Made by a program: the position numbers and the translations under genes
Part shown: piece after piece, positions 35,586 to 44,430 of the stretch
How the letters are laid out: the number at the start of each line of letters is the position of its first letter
Numbering within the stretch: the first letter of the stretch is position 1
Notes under the pieces: generated by a model
Databases searched by the model: none
What the model was told of the DNA's origin: nothing
The model's input: only the letters and a program-made list of their open reading frames with translations
DNA from: CAVQGZ01 sp963714455
GTDB taxonomy: Bacteria; Actinomycetota; Actinomycetes; Jiangellales; Jiangellaceae
DNA length: 64,000 nt
Assembly: GCA_963714455.1 (NCBI GenBank)
Contig: CAVQON010000017.1
Span: forward strand, 124,001 to 188,000
Reading direction: 5' to 3'

Positions 35586-36901
35586 GGTCGGCCCAGCCCG
35601 CGGTAGGTCCAGCCCGCCGCGCGCCACCGGGGCGCGTCCAGCGTGTTACGTCCGTCGATGACGACCTGCTGCTTCACGAGGGTGCCCATCTCGACGGGGT
35701 CGAGGGCGGCGAACTCGGCCCACTCGGTGAGGTGCAGCACGATGTCGGCGTTCTGCGCCGCGGCCGTGACGGAGTCGACGTAGTGCAGCGTCGGGAACAT
35801 CCGCGCCGCGTTGTGCATCGCCTTGGGGTCGTAGACCTTCACCTGGGCTCCCTGCAGCTGCAGCTGGCCGGCGACGTTGAGCGCGGGGGAGTCGCGGACG
35901 TCGTCGGACTCGGGCTTGAAGGCGACGCCGAGCACCGCGACGTGGGCGCCGAGGACGGTGCCGCCCAGAAGCTCGCGGGTGATCTCGACGGCACGCTGGC
36001 GGCGGCGCATGTTGATCGAGTCGATCTCGCGCAAGAAGGTGAGGGCGTCCGACGCCCCGATCTCGCCGGCGCGCGCCATGAAGGCGCGAATGTCCTTCGG
36101 CAGGCAGCCGCCGCCGAACCCGAGCCCGGCGTTGAGAAAGCTGCGGCCGATGCGGGCGTCGTGGCCGATGGCGTCGGCCAGCGCGACGACGTCGGCGTCC
36201 ACCACCTCGCAGATCTCGGCGATCGCGTTGATGAACGAGATCTTGGTGGCCAAGAACGAGTTGGCCGCCACCTTGACGAGCTCGGCGGTCGCGAAGTCGG
36301 TGGTCACCGTGGGGGTGCCCGCGGCCAGTGCGGTGGCGTAGACCTCGCGCAGCGTGGTCTCGTCCTCGGGCCGCACGACGCCGAAGACGAGCCGGTCGGG
36401 ATGCAGCGTGTCGTTCACGGCGTGGCCCTCGCGCAGGAACTCCGGGTTCCAGGCCAGCGAGGCCTGCTGGCCGGCGGGGGCGGTGGCATGGATCAGGTCG
36501 AGCAGGCGGCTCGCCGTGCCGACGGGCACGGTCGACTTGCCCACCACCAGGGCCGGTCGGCGCAGGTGCTCGGCCAGCGCGGTCACCGCGGAGTCGACGT
36601 GGCTCATGTCGGCGGCCAGGCTGTCGGGCCGCTGCGGGGTGCCGACGCAGACGAAGTGGACGTCGCCGAAGTCGGCGGCCTCGGCGAACGACGTGGTGAA
36701 GCGCAGCCGTCCGGACTCGACGTGGCGGGCCAGCATCGGCTCCAGCGCCGGCTCGTAGAACGGCACCCGTCCGTCCGCCAGGGCTGCGAGCTTGGTCTCG
36801 TCCACGTCGACGCCGATCACCTCGTGACCCAGCTCGGCCATGCAGGCGGCGTGGGTCGCCCCGAGGTAGCCGGTGCCGATCACGGTGATGCGCGCACTCA
36901 T
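35582..36901 (-). CDS. UDP-glucose 6-dehydrogenase
   Basis: 439 residues, UDP-glucose/GDP-mannose dehydrogenase family. The NAD Rossmann motif is ITVIGTGYLGATHAACMAEL at the N-terminus; the catalytic cysteine lies in GFGGGCLPKDIRAF near residue 262; the C-terminal UDP-binding domain holds VVIDGRNTLD. It oxidises UDP-glucose twice to UDP-glucuronate for capsule or cell-wall glycan. The start at 36901 is seven bases after a TAGCCT -10 box. The next gene upstream is an LCP ligase, so both may act on surface polymers. The overlapping CoA-binding gene is probably co-transcribed. Confidence 0.94.
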   Translation of the reverse strand: MSARITVIGTGYLGATHAACMAELGHEVIGVDVDETKLAALADGRVPFYEPALEPMLARHVESGRLRFTTSFAEAADFGDVHFVCVGTPQRPDSLAADMSHVDSAVTALAEHLRRPALVVGKSTVPVGTASRLLDLIHATAPAGQQASLAWNPEFLREGHAVNDTLHPDRLVFGVVRPEDETTLREVYATALAAGTPTVTTDFATAELVKVAANSFLATKISFINAIAEICEVVDADVVALADAIGHDARIGRSFLNAGLGFGGGCLPKDIRAFMARAGEIGASDALTFLREIDSINMRRRQRAVEITRELLGGTVLGAHVAVLGVAFKPESDDVRDSPALNVAGQLQLQGAQVKVYDPKAMHNAARMFPTLHYVDSVTAAAQNADIVLHLTEWAEFAALDPVEMGTLVKQQVVIDGRNTLDAPRWRAAGWTYRGLGRP

Positions 36902-36908
36902 GGGCAGC

Positions 36909-36914
36909 AGGCTA
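36909..36914 (-). promoter_or_regulatory. -10 box of UDP-glucose dehydrogenase gene (near-leaderless)
   Basis: TAGCCT on the minus strand, seven bases before ATG 36901; it overlaps the stop codon of the LCP gene. Inferred from motif and spacing. Confidence 0.4.
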
Positions 36915-38009
36915 TTTCAGCAGCCGCGGCGGGACGCGCGTGCCCTCGCGCACGGCCGACCAGAGCGCCTCGGCCTCGGCCTCGTCCCACAGCACGACGG
37001 AGCCGGCGTCGGTGGTGGCGTACCCGCCGAAGGGGACGGTGAGCATCTGCCCGTTCTCGCCCGTGGCGCGCACCGCGGCCAGACCGAAGCGGGCGAGGTC
37101 GATCGGGCCGGAGCCGTCGTCGACGGTGAGCGCGTCGCCGATGGTGGCGAACAGCGGTACGGCCACGAACGGGTTGAGCAGGACGGCGGGGCTGGTGATC
37201 TCGGCGGCCAGCGCGGAGACGAACTGGCGCTGCCGCTCGACGCGGCCGAAGTCGCCGTCGGGGTCGGTGTAGCGAGCGCGGACGAACCCCAGCGCGTCGG
37301 CCCCGCCGAGGGTCTGGCAGCCCGCGGGCAGGTCGATGCCCGCCCGCTCGTCGTCGATCGGGGCGTCCAGACACACCTCGACCCCGCCGACGGCCTGCAC
37401 GATCTCGAAGAACCCGTCGAAGCCCACCTCGACGTAGCCGTCGATGCGGACGCCGGTGGCCCCCTCGACCGTCTGCACCAGCAGCGGCGGGCCGCCGAAC
37501 GCGTAGGCCGCGTTGATCTTGTTCTGCCCGTAGCCGGGGATCTCCACCAGGGAGTCGCGGGGGATGCTGATGAGCGTGGCCACCCCGTCGGGGGCGGTCG
37601 TCAGCATCATGATGGTGTCGGTGAGGCGACCGTCGGACGAGCCGGTCGACAGCTCGTTCCTCTGCTCGTCGGTGAGGTTCTCGCGGCTGTCGGAGCCGAC
37701 GAGCAGCCAGGTGCGTCCCGGGCCCGGCGCCGGCCGCTCGCCTGCGGGTGTGGCGTCCACCCGGTCGAGCCCGGTGTAGGCGATGCCGACGAGAAGCAGG
37801 CCGTAGCCCAGCAGGACGGCCAGCAGGACCGCGACCACGCGGAAGAACCAGCGCACGGGCCCGCGCCGCCGCTTCGTCGGAGCATCCGGGCCGGGTGCGC
37901 TGGGCAGCACGGTCGTTGCGCCGGCGTCGGCGTCGGAGACCCGGCGGAACACCTGTGTCTGCTGCATCGGGTCGTCCTCGGGGACGCGCCGACCCTCGTG
38001 GGGGCTCAC
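36912..38009 (-). CDS. LytR-CpsA-Psr (LCP) family glycopolymer transferase
   Basis: 365 residues. Cytoplasmic N-terminus (about 50 residues, basic TKRRRGPVRW just before the membrane), one transmembrane helix (about 55-78, FFRVVAVLLAVLLGYGLLLVG), then an extracytoplasmic LCP domain: LLVGSDSRENLT, SIPRDSLVEIPGYGQNKINAAY (read in parts), ALGFVRARYTDPDGDFGRVERQ with its conserved Arg residues. LCP enzymes attach teichoic-acid-like polymers, or arabinogalactan in mycobacteria, to peptidoglycan. GTG 38009 follows a TAGGTT -10 box by seven bases. Neighbouring UDP-glucose dehydrogenase may supply a precursor. Confidence 0.92.
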   Translation of the reverse strand: MSPHEGRRVPEDDPMQQTQVFRRVSDADAGATTVLPSAPGPDAPTKRRRGPVRWFFRVVAVLLAVLLGYGLLLVGIAYTGLDRVDATPAGERPAPGPGRTWLLVGSDSRENLTDEQRNELSTGSSDGRLTDTIMMLTTAPDGVATLISIPRDSLVEIPGYGQNKINAAYAFGGPPLLVQTVEGATGVRIDGYVEVGFDGFFEIVQAVGGVEVCLDAPIDDERAGIDLPAGCQTLGGADALGFVRARYTDPDGDFGRVERQRQFVSALAAEITSPAVLLNPFVAVPLFATIGDALTVDDGSGPIDLARFGLAAVRATGENGQMLTVPFGGYATTDAGSVVLWDEAEAEALWSAVREGTRVPPRLLK

Positions 38010-38016
38010 GTCTGGG

Positions 38017-38022
38017 AACCTA
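38017..38022 (-). promoter_or_regulatory. -10 box of the LCP gene (near-leaderless)
   Basis: TAGGTT on the minus strand, seven bases before GTG 38009, in the 18-base gap to the divergent small gene. Inferred. Confidence 0.4.
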
Positions 38023-38027
38023 CCCCG

Positions 38028-38351
38028 ATGCGGGAGCGGTCAACCCTCGACACCGACGACCTCGCCCGGCTGGTGGAACGGCTGGCCGACCGGCTGGCGC
38101 ACCTCTCGACGCCCCGTCTGGCGCCGATCGAGGCCGAGGTGCGGGCGGCGCTGGTCGACGTGGCGGCGCTGTCGCTGTCCGCGCAGGGCGAGCCGGCTCG
38201 GCCGCTGCCCCCGGTGGCTCCGCGGGCTTGGGGCGACCAGCTGTCGGTGCTCGGCCGCGACCTCGTCGAGGGGCTGCGCCGTCGTCCCGACCCCACGACG
38301 GCGGCCCGTGCGCAGACGCTGCTGGTGGCGCTTCGACGCGCGTTGCCCTGA
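38028..38351 (+). CDS. Small helical hypothetical protein
   Basis: 107 residues, beginning MRERSTLDTDDLARLVERLADR. It appears all-helical and has no membrane segment or Cys; the C-terminal half is Arg/Pro-rich (EGLRRRPDPTTAARAQTLLVAL). Divergent from the LCP gene by 18 bases and 61 bases before the cbs start. Codon bias (G/C in third position throughout) is in line with a real gene. No family recognised. Confidence 0.6.
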   Translation: MRERSTLDTDDLARLVERLADRLAHLSTPRLAPIEAEVRAALVDVAALSLSAQGEPARPLPPVAPRAWGDQLSVLGRDLVEGLRRRPDPTTAARAQTLLVALRRALP

Positions 38352-38399
38352 TGCGTCGCTGCGGTGGCGCACGATGCGAGGGACGGCGCCCGGCATGCC

Positions 38400-38405
38400 T
38401 AGAGT
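38400..38405 (+). promoter_or_regulatory. -10 box of cbs (near-leaderless)
   Basis: TAGAGT, seven bases before GTG 38413, which fixes the cystathionine beta-synthase start. Inferred from motif and spacing. Confidence 0.45.
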
Positions 38406-38412
38406 CGGACGG

Positions 38413-39843
38413 GTGGACTACGTCACCTCGGTGGTCGACCTTGTCGGCCACACGCCCCTCGTCCGCTTGCGCCACGTGGTCGACCCGGACGGGCCGCTGG
38501 TGCTTGCGAAGGTGGAGTACCTCAACCCCGGCGGGTCGGTGAAGGACCGGATCGCGCTGCGCATGGTGACGGCCGCCGAGGCCAGCGGTGAGCTGCGTCC
38601 CGGCGGCACGATCGTGGAGCCGACCAGCGGGAACACCGGCGTCGGCCTGGCCATCGTGGCCCAGGAGCGCGGCTACTCGTGCGTGTTCGTGGTGCCCGAC
38701 AAGGTGTCGACCGACAAGATCAACGTGCTGCGGGCCTACGGCGCGCAGGTGCACGTCTGCCCCACCGCGGTGCCGCCGGAGCACCCCGACTCGTACTACT
38801 CCGTGTCCGACCGGCTGGTGCGCGAGATCCCGGACGCGTGGAAACCCGACCAGTACGCCAACCCGAACAACCCGCTGTCGCACTACGAGACCACGGGGCC
38901 GGAGGTGTGGGAGCAGACCGACGGGCGCGTGACGCACTTCGTGGCCGGCATCGGTACGGGCGGCACGATCACCGGGGTGGGCCGCTACCTCAAGCAGGTC
39001 TCCGACGGGCGGGTGCAGGTCGTGGGTGCCGACCCGACGGGCTCGGTGTACTCCGGCGGGACGGGTCGCCCGTACCTCGTCGAAGGCGTCGGGGAGGACT
39101 TCTGGCCGACCACCTACGACCCGGCGTTCTGCGACCGGGTGATCGAGGTGAGCGACGCCGACTCGTTCGCCATGACCCGGCGCCTGGCCCGCGAGGAGGG
39201 GCTGCTCGTCGGCGGCTCGTGCGGCATGGCAGTCGTCGCCGCGCAGCGCCTCGCGGCCGAGCTGGCCGAGCAGGGCCGTCTCGACGACGTGGTGGTGGTG
39301 CTGCTTCCCGACAGCGGTCGCGGCTACCTCTCGAAGGTGTTCGACGACTCCTGGCTGGCCCGCTACGGCTTCTTGCACGCCCATCCCGACGACGAGACCG
39401 TCGGTGAGCTGTTGCGCGGCAAGAGCGGCGACCTTCCCGCGCTCGTGCACACCCACCCGAACGAGACTGTCGCCGAGGCGGTGGGGATCCTGCGGGAGTA
39501 CGCGGTGTCGCAGGTTCCCGTGGTGCGGGCCGAGCCGCCGATCATGGCGGCCGAGGTCGCCGGCTCGGTGTCCGAGCGCGAGCTGCTCGACGCGCTCTTC
39601 ACCGGACGCGCGTCGCTCACCGACTCGGTCGAGGCGCACATGGCCTCGCCTCTGCCGTCCATCGGCTCCGGTGAGCCGGTCGCAGCCGCGGTGCGGGCGC
39701 TGCGCCAGGCGGACGCGCTGATGGTGCTTGACGACGGTCGGCCCGTCGGGGTGCTCACGCGGGCGGACCTGCTCGAGCAGGTCACCCCGGTGGCCGGCAC
39801 CGACACCCTGGCCGCGACGAGAGGAGACGGCGATGGACGCTGA
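38413..39843 (+). CDS. cbs: Cystathionine beta-synthase
   Basis: 476 residues. PLP-dependent fold type II core (about 1-330) with NPGGSVKDRIALRM (Schiff-base Lys), EPTSGNTGVGLAIVA and GIGTGGTITGVGRYLK (phosphate loop), then a C-terminal pair of CBS domains (about 340-470: VHTHPNETVAEAVGILREY, VLDDGRPVGVLTRADLLE) that can bind adenosyl ligands. It condenses serine and homocysteine to cystathionine, the first step of reverse transsulfuration, pairing with the CGS/CGL-domain protein at 41.6 kb. No haem-binding N-terminus, as usual for bacteria. The frame is open further upstream, but the GTG at 38413 fits homologues. Confidence 0.95.
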   Translation: MDYVTSVVDLVGHTPLVRLRHVVDPDGPLVLAKVEYLNPGGSVKDRIALRMVTAAEASGELRPGGTIVEPTSGNTGVGLAIVAQERGYSCVFVVPDKVSTDKINVLRAYGAQVHVCPTAVPPEHPDSYYSVSDRLVREIPDAWKPDQYANPNNPLSHYETTGPEVWEQTDGRVTHFVAGIGTGGTITGVGRYLKQVSDGRVQVVGADPTGSVYSGGTGRPYLVEGVGEDFWPTTYDPAFCDRVIEVSDADSFAMTRRLAREEGLLVGGSCGMAVVAAQRLAAELAEQGRLDDVVVVLLPDSGRGYLSKVFDDSWLARYGFLHAHPDDETVGELLRGKSGDLPALVHTHPNETVAEAVGILREYAVSQVPVVRAEPPIMAAEVAGSVSERELLDALFTGRASLTDSVEAHMASPLPSIGSGEPVAAAVRALRQADALMVLDDGRPVGVLTRADLLEQVTPVAGTDTLAATRGDGDGR

Positions 39844-40408
39844 GCAGTGGGACGAGCGGTACGCGGCATCCGACCTGGTGTGGTCGGCCGAGCCGAACCA
39901 CTTCGTCGTCACCCTGGTTGCCGACCTCACGCCGGGTACCGCCATCGACGTGGCGGCCGGCGAGGGCCGCAACGCGCTGTGGCTGGCCGAGCAGGGCTGG
40001 GCGGTGACCGCCGTCGACTTCTCCTCCGTCGCCGTCGAGCGGGGTCGGGTACGTCCCGGCGGTGATGCCGTCGACTGGCAGGTCGCCGACATCACCACGT
40101 ACGCCCCGGACGACCGGTTCGACCTCGTGCTGCTCTGCTACCTGCACCTGCCCCGCGAGGTGATGCGCACGGTGCTGCGCCACGCCGCGTCGTGGGTCGC
40201 CCCGGGCGGCCATCTCGTGGTCATCGGGCATGCGGTGCGCAACCTGCACGAGGGGGTCGGCGGCCCCGACGACGTCGATCGGCTCCAGGACGAGGAGCTC
40301 TACGCCGAGGCCGCGGCGAACCTCGTCGTCGAGCGCCTCGAGGAGGTCGAACGCGACACCCCCAACGGGACGGCGATCGACGTCGTCCTTCGGGCCCGCC
40401 ACCTCTGA
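39833..40408 (+). CDS. Class I SAM-dependent methyltransferase
   Basis: 191 residues. AIDVAAGEGRNALWLAEQGW is motif I (SAM-binding glycine loop), VTAVDFSSVAVERGR motif II, and FDLVLLCYLHLPREVM motif IV. Resembles TehB/YrrT-like small methyltransferases. ATG 39833 has a GAGGAG site 7 bases upstream and overlaps the end of cbs by 11 bases, so the two are coupled. The link to cbs suggests a role in the methyl cycle or thiol/metalloid methylation; the substrate is not readable. Confidence 0.87.
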   Translation: MDAEQWDERYAASDLVWSAEPNHFVVTLVADLTPGTAIDVAAGEGRNALWLAEQGWAVTAVDFSSVAVERGRVRPGGDAVDWQVADITTYAPDDRFDLVLLCYLHLPREVMRTVLRHAASWVAPGGHLVVIGHAVRNLHEGVGGPDDVDRLQDEELYAEAAANLVVERLEEVERDTPNGTAIDVVLRARHL

Positions 40409-40541
40409 CGCAGGCACGGGCTCCGCTGGGCACGCGCCGCCCGACATGGGGGCACCCGCGGCCCAATGACTCTGGCGGCGGGCGCGTCAGCGGCCGATCA
40501 TGACAGTTGGTCGGCGTGGCTTCGCGAGAGGGGGAGTCGCC

Positions 40542-40730
40542 ATGAACACGACCCAAGCAGGATTCGTCGCAGCGCAAGCCCACCACGTCGAGCCGAGGAC
40601 GCAGGTTCGGTCCCTGGCATGGCTCGCAGTCGCCGTGACGCTGGCCGTCGTGGCCATCCTCGTGCTGGGCACGATGGCCGAGGCCCGCTGGTGCGGCGCC
40701 GAGCTGTGCGTCGAGTCATCGCTCTTCTGA
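40542..40730 (+). CDS. Small single-pass membrane protein
   Basis: 62 residues with one strong transmembrane helix (about 28-47, LAWLAVAVTLAVVAILVLGT), a hydrophilic N-terminus and a short tail holding two cysteines (WCGAELCVES) that could be disulfide-bonded outside the membrane. A GAGAGGGGGA ribosome site lies before ATG 40542. The 133-base gap upstream may hold a weak GC hairpin behind the methyltransferase gene. No homology recognised; the gene call rests on the ribosome site and membrane segment. Confidence 0.5.
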   Translation: MNTTQAGFVAAQAHHVEPRTQVRSLAWLAVAVTLAVVAILVLGTMAEARWCGAELCVESSLF

Positions 40731-40788
40731 GCGACGCGACGCCGTCGACGGGGAGCGCGGTGTGCTCAGCCGCCCCGCGTCGGTCGCG

Positions 40789-41481
40789 TCACCCGAGGTC
40801 CAAGCCGACGCCGCACGACACGCCGGTTCCGCCGAGCCCGCAGTAGCCGTTCGGGTTCTTGTGCAGGTACTGCTGGTGGTACTCCTCGGCGTAGAAGAAC
40901 GGGCCGGCGCCGTCGGCATCGTCGGGTGACAGCGGACGGATCTCGGTGGTGATGTCGCCGTAGCCCGACGCATGCAACCGGGTGGCGTAGGCGTCGCGCG
41001 TGCGCTCGGCGGCGTCGCGCTGCTCGTCGGTCGTCCAGTAGACGGCCGAGCGGTACTGGCTGCCGACGTCGTTGCCCTGACGCATGCCCTGAGTCGGGTC
41101 GTGGCCCTCCCAGAAGGTCGCGAGCACCGTCTCCAGCGGCAGCACCGCCGGGTCGAACACGACGCGGACGGCCTCGGTGTGCCCGGTTCGCGCTGTGCAC
41201 GTCTCCTCGTAGGTCGGGTGGGGGGTGTACCCGCCGGCGTAGCCGACGGCCGTCGTCCACACCCCGTCGAGGCGCCAGAACAGCCGCTCCGCGCCCCAGA
41301 AGCAGCCCATGCCGACGACGATCTCCGACATGCCCGCCGGCGGCTCGGCCTCGATCGACGTGCCGAGCACTGTGTGGGTCCCGGAGAGCACGTAGGGGCG
41401 CACGGCCCGCCCGCTCAGCGCCTCGTCGGGCTCCACCAGCGCCGTCTTGAGCGCGCTGCCACGAAAGAGGAAGTCGAACAT
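40789..41481 (-). CDS. msrA: Peptide methionine sulfoxide reductase MsrA
   Basis: 230 residues, including an N-terminal extension (FLFRGSALKTALVEPDEAL) seen in longer MsrA forms. The catalytic cysteine is C60 in VGMGCFWGAERLFW, followed by VGYAGGYTPHPTYEE, HTEAVRVVFDP and the C-terminal NPNGYCGLGGTGVSCG with resolving cysteines. It reduces methionine-S-sulfoxide in proteins. ATG 41481 has an AAGGAGA site five bases upstream. The minus-strand frame stays open far past this start through the opposite genes; that extension is not coding. It is divergent from the ASCH-MetB fusion. Confidence 0.95.
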   Translation of the reverse strand: MFDFLFRGSALKTALVEPDEALSGRAVRPYVLSGTHTVLGTSIEAEPPAGMSEIVVGMGCFWGAERLFWRLDGVWTTAVGYAGGYTPHPTYEETCTARTGHTEAVRVVFDPAVLPLETVLATFWEGHDPTQGMRQGNDVGSQYRSAVYWTTDEQRDAAERTRDAYATRLHASGYGDITTEIRPLSPDDADGAGPFFYAEEYHQQYLHKNPNGYCGLGGTGVSCGVGLDLG

Positions 41482-41619
41482 CACCGTCTCCTTGTCGCCG
41501 TCGGGTCGCCGGTCACCTTGCCTGCCGGACACACATCTCGACACCCTGTGACAACCCTGACTCCGCCGGAGGTGTTCCGCGACTTGCCGCAACGCCTGCC
41601 AAGGTGATCGGGTGCGCCC

Positions 41620-43158
41620 ATGACCTTTCCCACCGTGGGCGACCTGCGCACCCTGGAGCTCGGCAGCCCCGGGTCGATGCGCACCGAGCTGAACGCGCTC
41701 GTGCTGGCCGGGCGCAAGACGGCAACAGCCGGCCTGGTCGAGGAGTACGAGGCCGAGGACGAGCTGCCCGAGCAGCCAGGGGAGCGCCTGGTGCTGGTCG
41801 ACGACACCGGCTCGCGGGTGGGCGTCGTCGTCGTCGACCGTGTCGAGCGCACCCGCTTCGCCGACGTCCCGTGGGCGTTCGCGCAGGCCGAGGGCGAAGG
41901 CTTCTCGTCCGTGGCCGACTGGGCGCAGGGCCATCGCACGTTCTGGGCCGGGGAGGGCCACGACGTCACCGACGACACCGAGGTCGAGCTGGTCTGGTTC
42001 CACCTCGAGCAGGGAGTCGACACCCGCGCGATCCACGCCGGGCAGGACCCCGACCCGGCGACCGGGGCGGTCAACGTGCCGATCTACGCCACCAGCACCT
42101 TCGCGCAGGACGGGGTCGGCGGACTGCGCACCGGCCTGGGGACCGGGTACGACTACGGCCGCAGCGGCAACCCCACTCGGACTGCACTCCAGGAGTGCCT
42201 GGCCGCGCTGGAAGGCGGACGGCACGCCTTCGCCTTCGCCTCCGGCATGGCCGCGCAGGACACGCTGATCCGCGCGCTGCTTCAGCCCGGCGACCACGTC
42301 GTCATCCCGGACGACGCCTACGGCGGCACGTACCGCCTGTTCGCGCGGGTGCTCGACCGCTGGGGGGTGCGCTTCACCCCGGCCCCGCTCGACGACCTCG
42401 CCGCTGTCGCCGCCGCGGTGACCGACGCCACCGCGATGATCTGGGCCGAGACGCCCACCAACCCGCTGCTCACCGTGGCCGACATCGCGGGGCTGGCCGA
42501 CATCGCGCGCAGGTGCGGGGCGCGGCTCGTCGTCGACAACACGTTCGCGACGCCGGTGCTGCAGCAGCCCCTCGCGCTCGGCGCGGACGTCGTCGTGCAC
42601 TCCACCACCAAGTACCTGGGGGGGCACTCCGACGTCGTGGGCGGTGCGCTCGTGGTCGACGACGACGGGCTCGCCGAGACGCTGGCCTTCCACCAGAACG
42701 CGATGGGAGCGGTGAACGGGCCGTTCGACGCGTTCCTCACCCTGCGTGGCATCAAGACGCTGGGGGTACGGATGGACCGGCACTGCGACAACGCCGAACA
42801 GGTCGTGGCGCTGCTGGTCGAGCACCCCAGGGTCGAGTCGGTGCTGTACCCGGGGCTGGCCGGGCACCGCGGGCACGAGGTCGCGGCGCGACAGATGTCG
42901 CGGTTCGGGGCGATGGTCTCGTTCACAGTGGCCGAGGGGCCCAAGGCCGCCGCCGAGGTCTGCGCCCGCAGCCGGCTGTTCACCCTCGCGGAGTCGTTGG
43001 GCGGCGTCGAGTCGCTCATCGAGCTGCCGGGGCAGATGACGCATGCGAGCGTCCATGGGTCGGCGTTGGAGGTGCCCGGTGACCTCGTGCGTCTGTCGGT
43101 CGGCATCGAATCGGTTGTGGACCTTCTGGACGATCTGCGATGGTCTCTGGGTACGTAG
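41620..43158 (+). CDS. metB: ASCH domain fused to cystathionine gamma-synthase/lyase
   Basis: 512 residues in one uninterrupted frame. Residues 1-130 are a complete ASCH domain (MRTELNALVLAGRKTATAGL with the G-x-K-T-x-T motif, VVVVDRVERTRFADVPW, closing VELVWFHLE). Residues 133-512 are a full Cys/Met-metabolism PLP enzyme, from DTRAIHAGQDPDPATGAV to DLRWSLGT, with the Schiff-base Lys at 331 (STTKYLGGHSD) and YGRSGNPTR near 185. The only in-frame ATG/GTG within 35 codons of the junction is GTG at residue 98, so independent initiation would leave an ASCH remnant. ASCH proteins bind RNA or hydrolyse N4-acetylcytidine (E. coli YqfB). The enzyme half makes or breaks cystathionine, pairing with cbs. 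The fusion's purpose is unknown. Confidence 0.9.
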   Translation: MTFPTVGDLRTLELGSPGSMRTELNALVLAGRKTATAGLVEEYEAEDELPEQPGERLVLVDDTGSRVGVVVVDRVERTRFADVPWAFAQAEGEGFSSVADWAQGHRTFWAGEGHDVTDDTEVELVWFHLEQGVDTRAIHAGQDPDPATGAVNVPIYATSTFAQDGVGGLRTGLGTGYDYGRSGNPTRTALQECLAALEGGRHAFAFASGMAAQDTLIRALLQPGDHVVIPDDAYGGTYRLFARVLDRWGVRFTPAPLDDLAAVAAAVTDATAMIWAETPTNPLLTVADIAGLADIARRCGARLVVDNTFATPVLQQPLALGADVVVHSTTKYLGGHSDVVGGALVVDDDGLAETLAFHQNAMGAVNGPFDAFLTLRGIKTLGVRMDRHCDNAEQVVALLVEHPRVESVLYPGLAGHRGHEVAARQMSRFGAMVSFTVAEGPKAAAEVCARSRLFTLAESLGGVESLIELPGQMTHASVHGSALEVPGDLVRLSVGIESVVDLLDDLRWSLGT

Positions 43159-43197
43159 CATCGGGAGCAGGTCGTCCGTGGTGAAGAGGGTGTTGTG

Positions 43198-44430
43198 GTG
43201 AGTCGAGGTCCAGCGCTGCTGCTGGTGGGCTCGCTCATGCTCGCCGGGGCCGTGACCGGGGCGGCGAACGCCGCCGAAGCGCCGCCGGTGGAGGTCGCAC
43301 CGTCGGTCGCGCTCGACGTCGCGACGTCGGCCGTGCTCGACGTGACGAGGCCCCTGACCACGGCTCCTGCCTACGTCAACCTGGCCGAGCACCTGGCGCA
43401 CGCCCAGGTGGGGGTCGCCGACGACGCGCCGGCCCAGAAGAAGAAGCCGCCGAAGCCCAATCGCAAGGCCGAGAAGGCCCAGGCCGAGGTCGCCGCCGCG
43501 CGAGTGCTGCCGGACGGCCCGTCGCCGAGCGGTGCGCTCGGCATCCCGGAGCGTGCGATGACGGCCTACCGCGCCGCCGCGGAGGCCTACGGCTCGAGCT
43601 GTGGGCTGCCGTGGGAGGTGATCGCCGCCATCGGCCGCGCCGAGAGCGGTCACGCCAACGGCGGCCGGCTCTTCCCGGACGGCGTCACGTGGGAGCCCAT
43701 CCTCGGTCCGGTGCTCGACGGGTCGCCGTTCGCGGCGATCAGCGACACCGACGGCGGTGCGTTCGACGGAGACAAGACCTGGGACCGAGCCGTCGGTCCC
43801 ATGCAGTTCATCCCCGGCACCTGGACCTGGATCGGGGCCGACGCCGACGGCGACGGTGACGCCGACCCGAACGACATCGACGACGCTGCGGCTGGCGCCG
43901 CTCGGTACCTGTGCGTGCACGGCGGCGACCTCTCCGACCTCGACCAGCTGCGCACCGCTCTGCTTCGCTACAACAACTCCGGCGCCTACGCCGACGCCGT
44001 CATCGCCTGGGCCGACGGGTACGCCGGACGGGCGAGCATCATCGCTGACCCGGAGTCGCCGGCGAAGCCGGAGAAGGCGCCCGAGAAGACACGCGACGCC
44101 ACGCGTGAGCCGAAGCCGGGCGACGGCAAGACCGACGACGGCGACGAGAAGGCGGGCGCGGGCACAGGGTCTGACCGGACCGCCGAGCCACGCCCCGCGC
44201 CCACCGCTCCCGCCCCCAAGCCGACGCCGTCCCCGACGCCCACCCCGACACCCGAACCCCCGGCGCCGTCACCCACGCCGACGCCGACGCCTTCTCCTAC
44301 CCCTGCCCCGCCGCCGCCGGCGCCGGAGGAGGAGCCGCCGGATGCCCAGACAGTGACACCCGCTGCCACGAGCACGCCGCCCGCGACCGGCACGAACGAG
44401 CCCGCGAACGGCGAGCCCGCGGACGGCTAG
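43198..44430 (+). CDS. Secreted lytic murein transglycosylase with Pro/Thr-rich tail
   Basis: 410 residues. Signal peptide (SRGPALLLVGSLMLAGAVTGAANA, cut near residue 25), a linker with KKKPPKPNRKAEK, and a transglycosylase domain (about 115-280: WEVIAAIGRAESGHANGGRLF with the likely catalytic Glu, GPMQFIPGTWTWIGADADG and RYNNSGAYADAVIAWADGY). A C-terminal tail rich in PTPSPTP repeats may span the wall. It cleaves peptidoglycan glycan strands and may act in growth or resuscitation. GTG 43198 is favoured over 43195 because of spacing from GAAGAGGG. It ends overlapping the convergent VWA gene by 4 bases. Confidence 0.87.
   Translation: MSRGPALLLVGSLMLAGAVTGAANAAEAPPVEVAPSVALDVATSAVLDVTRPLTTAPAYVNLAEHLAHAQVGVADDAPAQKKKPPKPNRKAEKAQAEVAAARVLPDGPSPSGALGIPERAMTAYRAAAEAYGSSCGLPWEVIAAIGRAESGHANGGRLFPDGVTWEPILGPVLDGSPFAAISDTDGGAFDGDKTWDRAVGPMQFIPGTWTWIGADADGDGDADPNDIDDAAAGAARYLCVHGGDLSDLDQLRTALLRYNNSGAYADAVIAWADGYAGRASIIADPESPAKPEKAPEKTRDATREPKPGDGKTDDGDEKAGAGTGSDRTAEPRPAPTAPAPKPTPSPTPTPTPEPPAPSPTPTPTPSPTPAPPPPAPEEEPPDAQTVTPAATSTPPATGTNEPANGEPADG

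Noticed and set aside
41482..43920. Long minus-strand extension upstream of msrA, giving a 1043-residue reading
   Set aside because: The MsrA start at 41481 has a good ribosome site; the extension is antisense to the ASCH-MetB and transglycosylase genes and has no recognisable domain.
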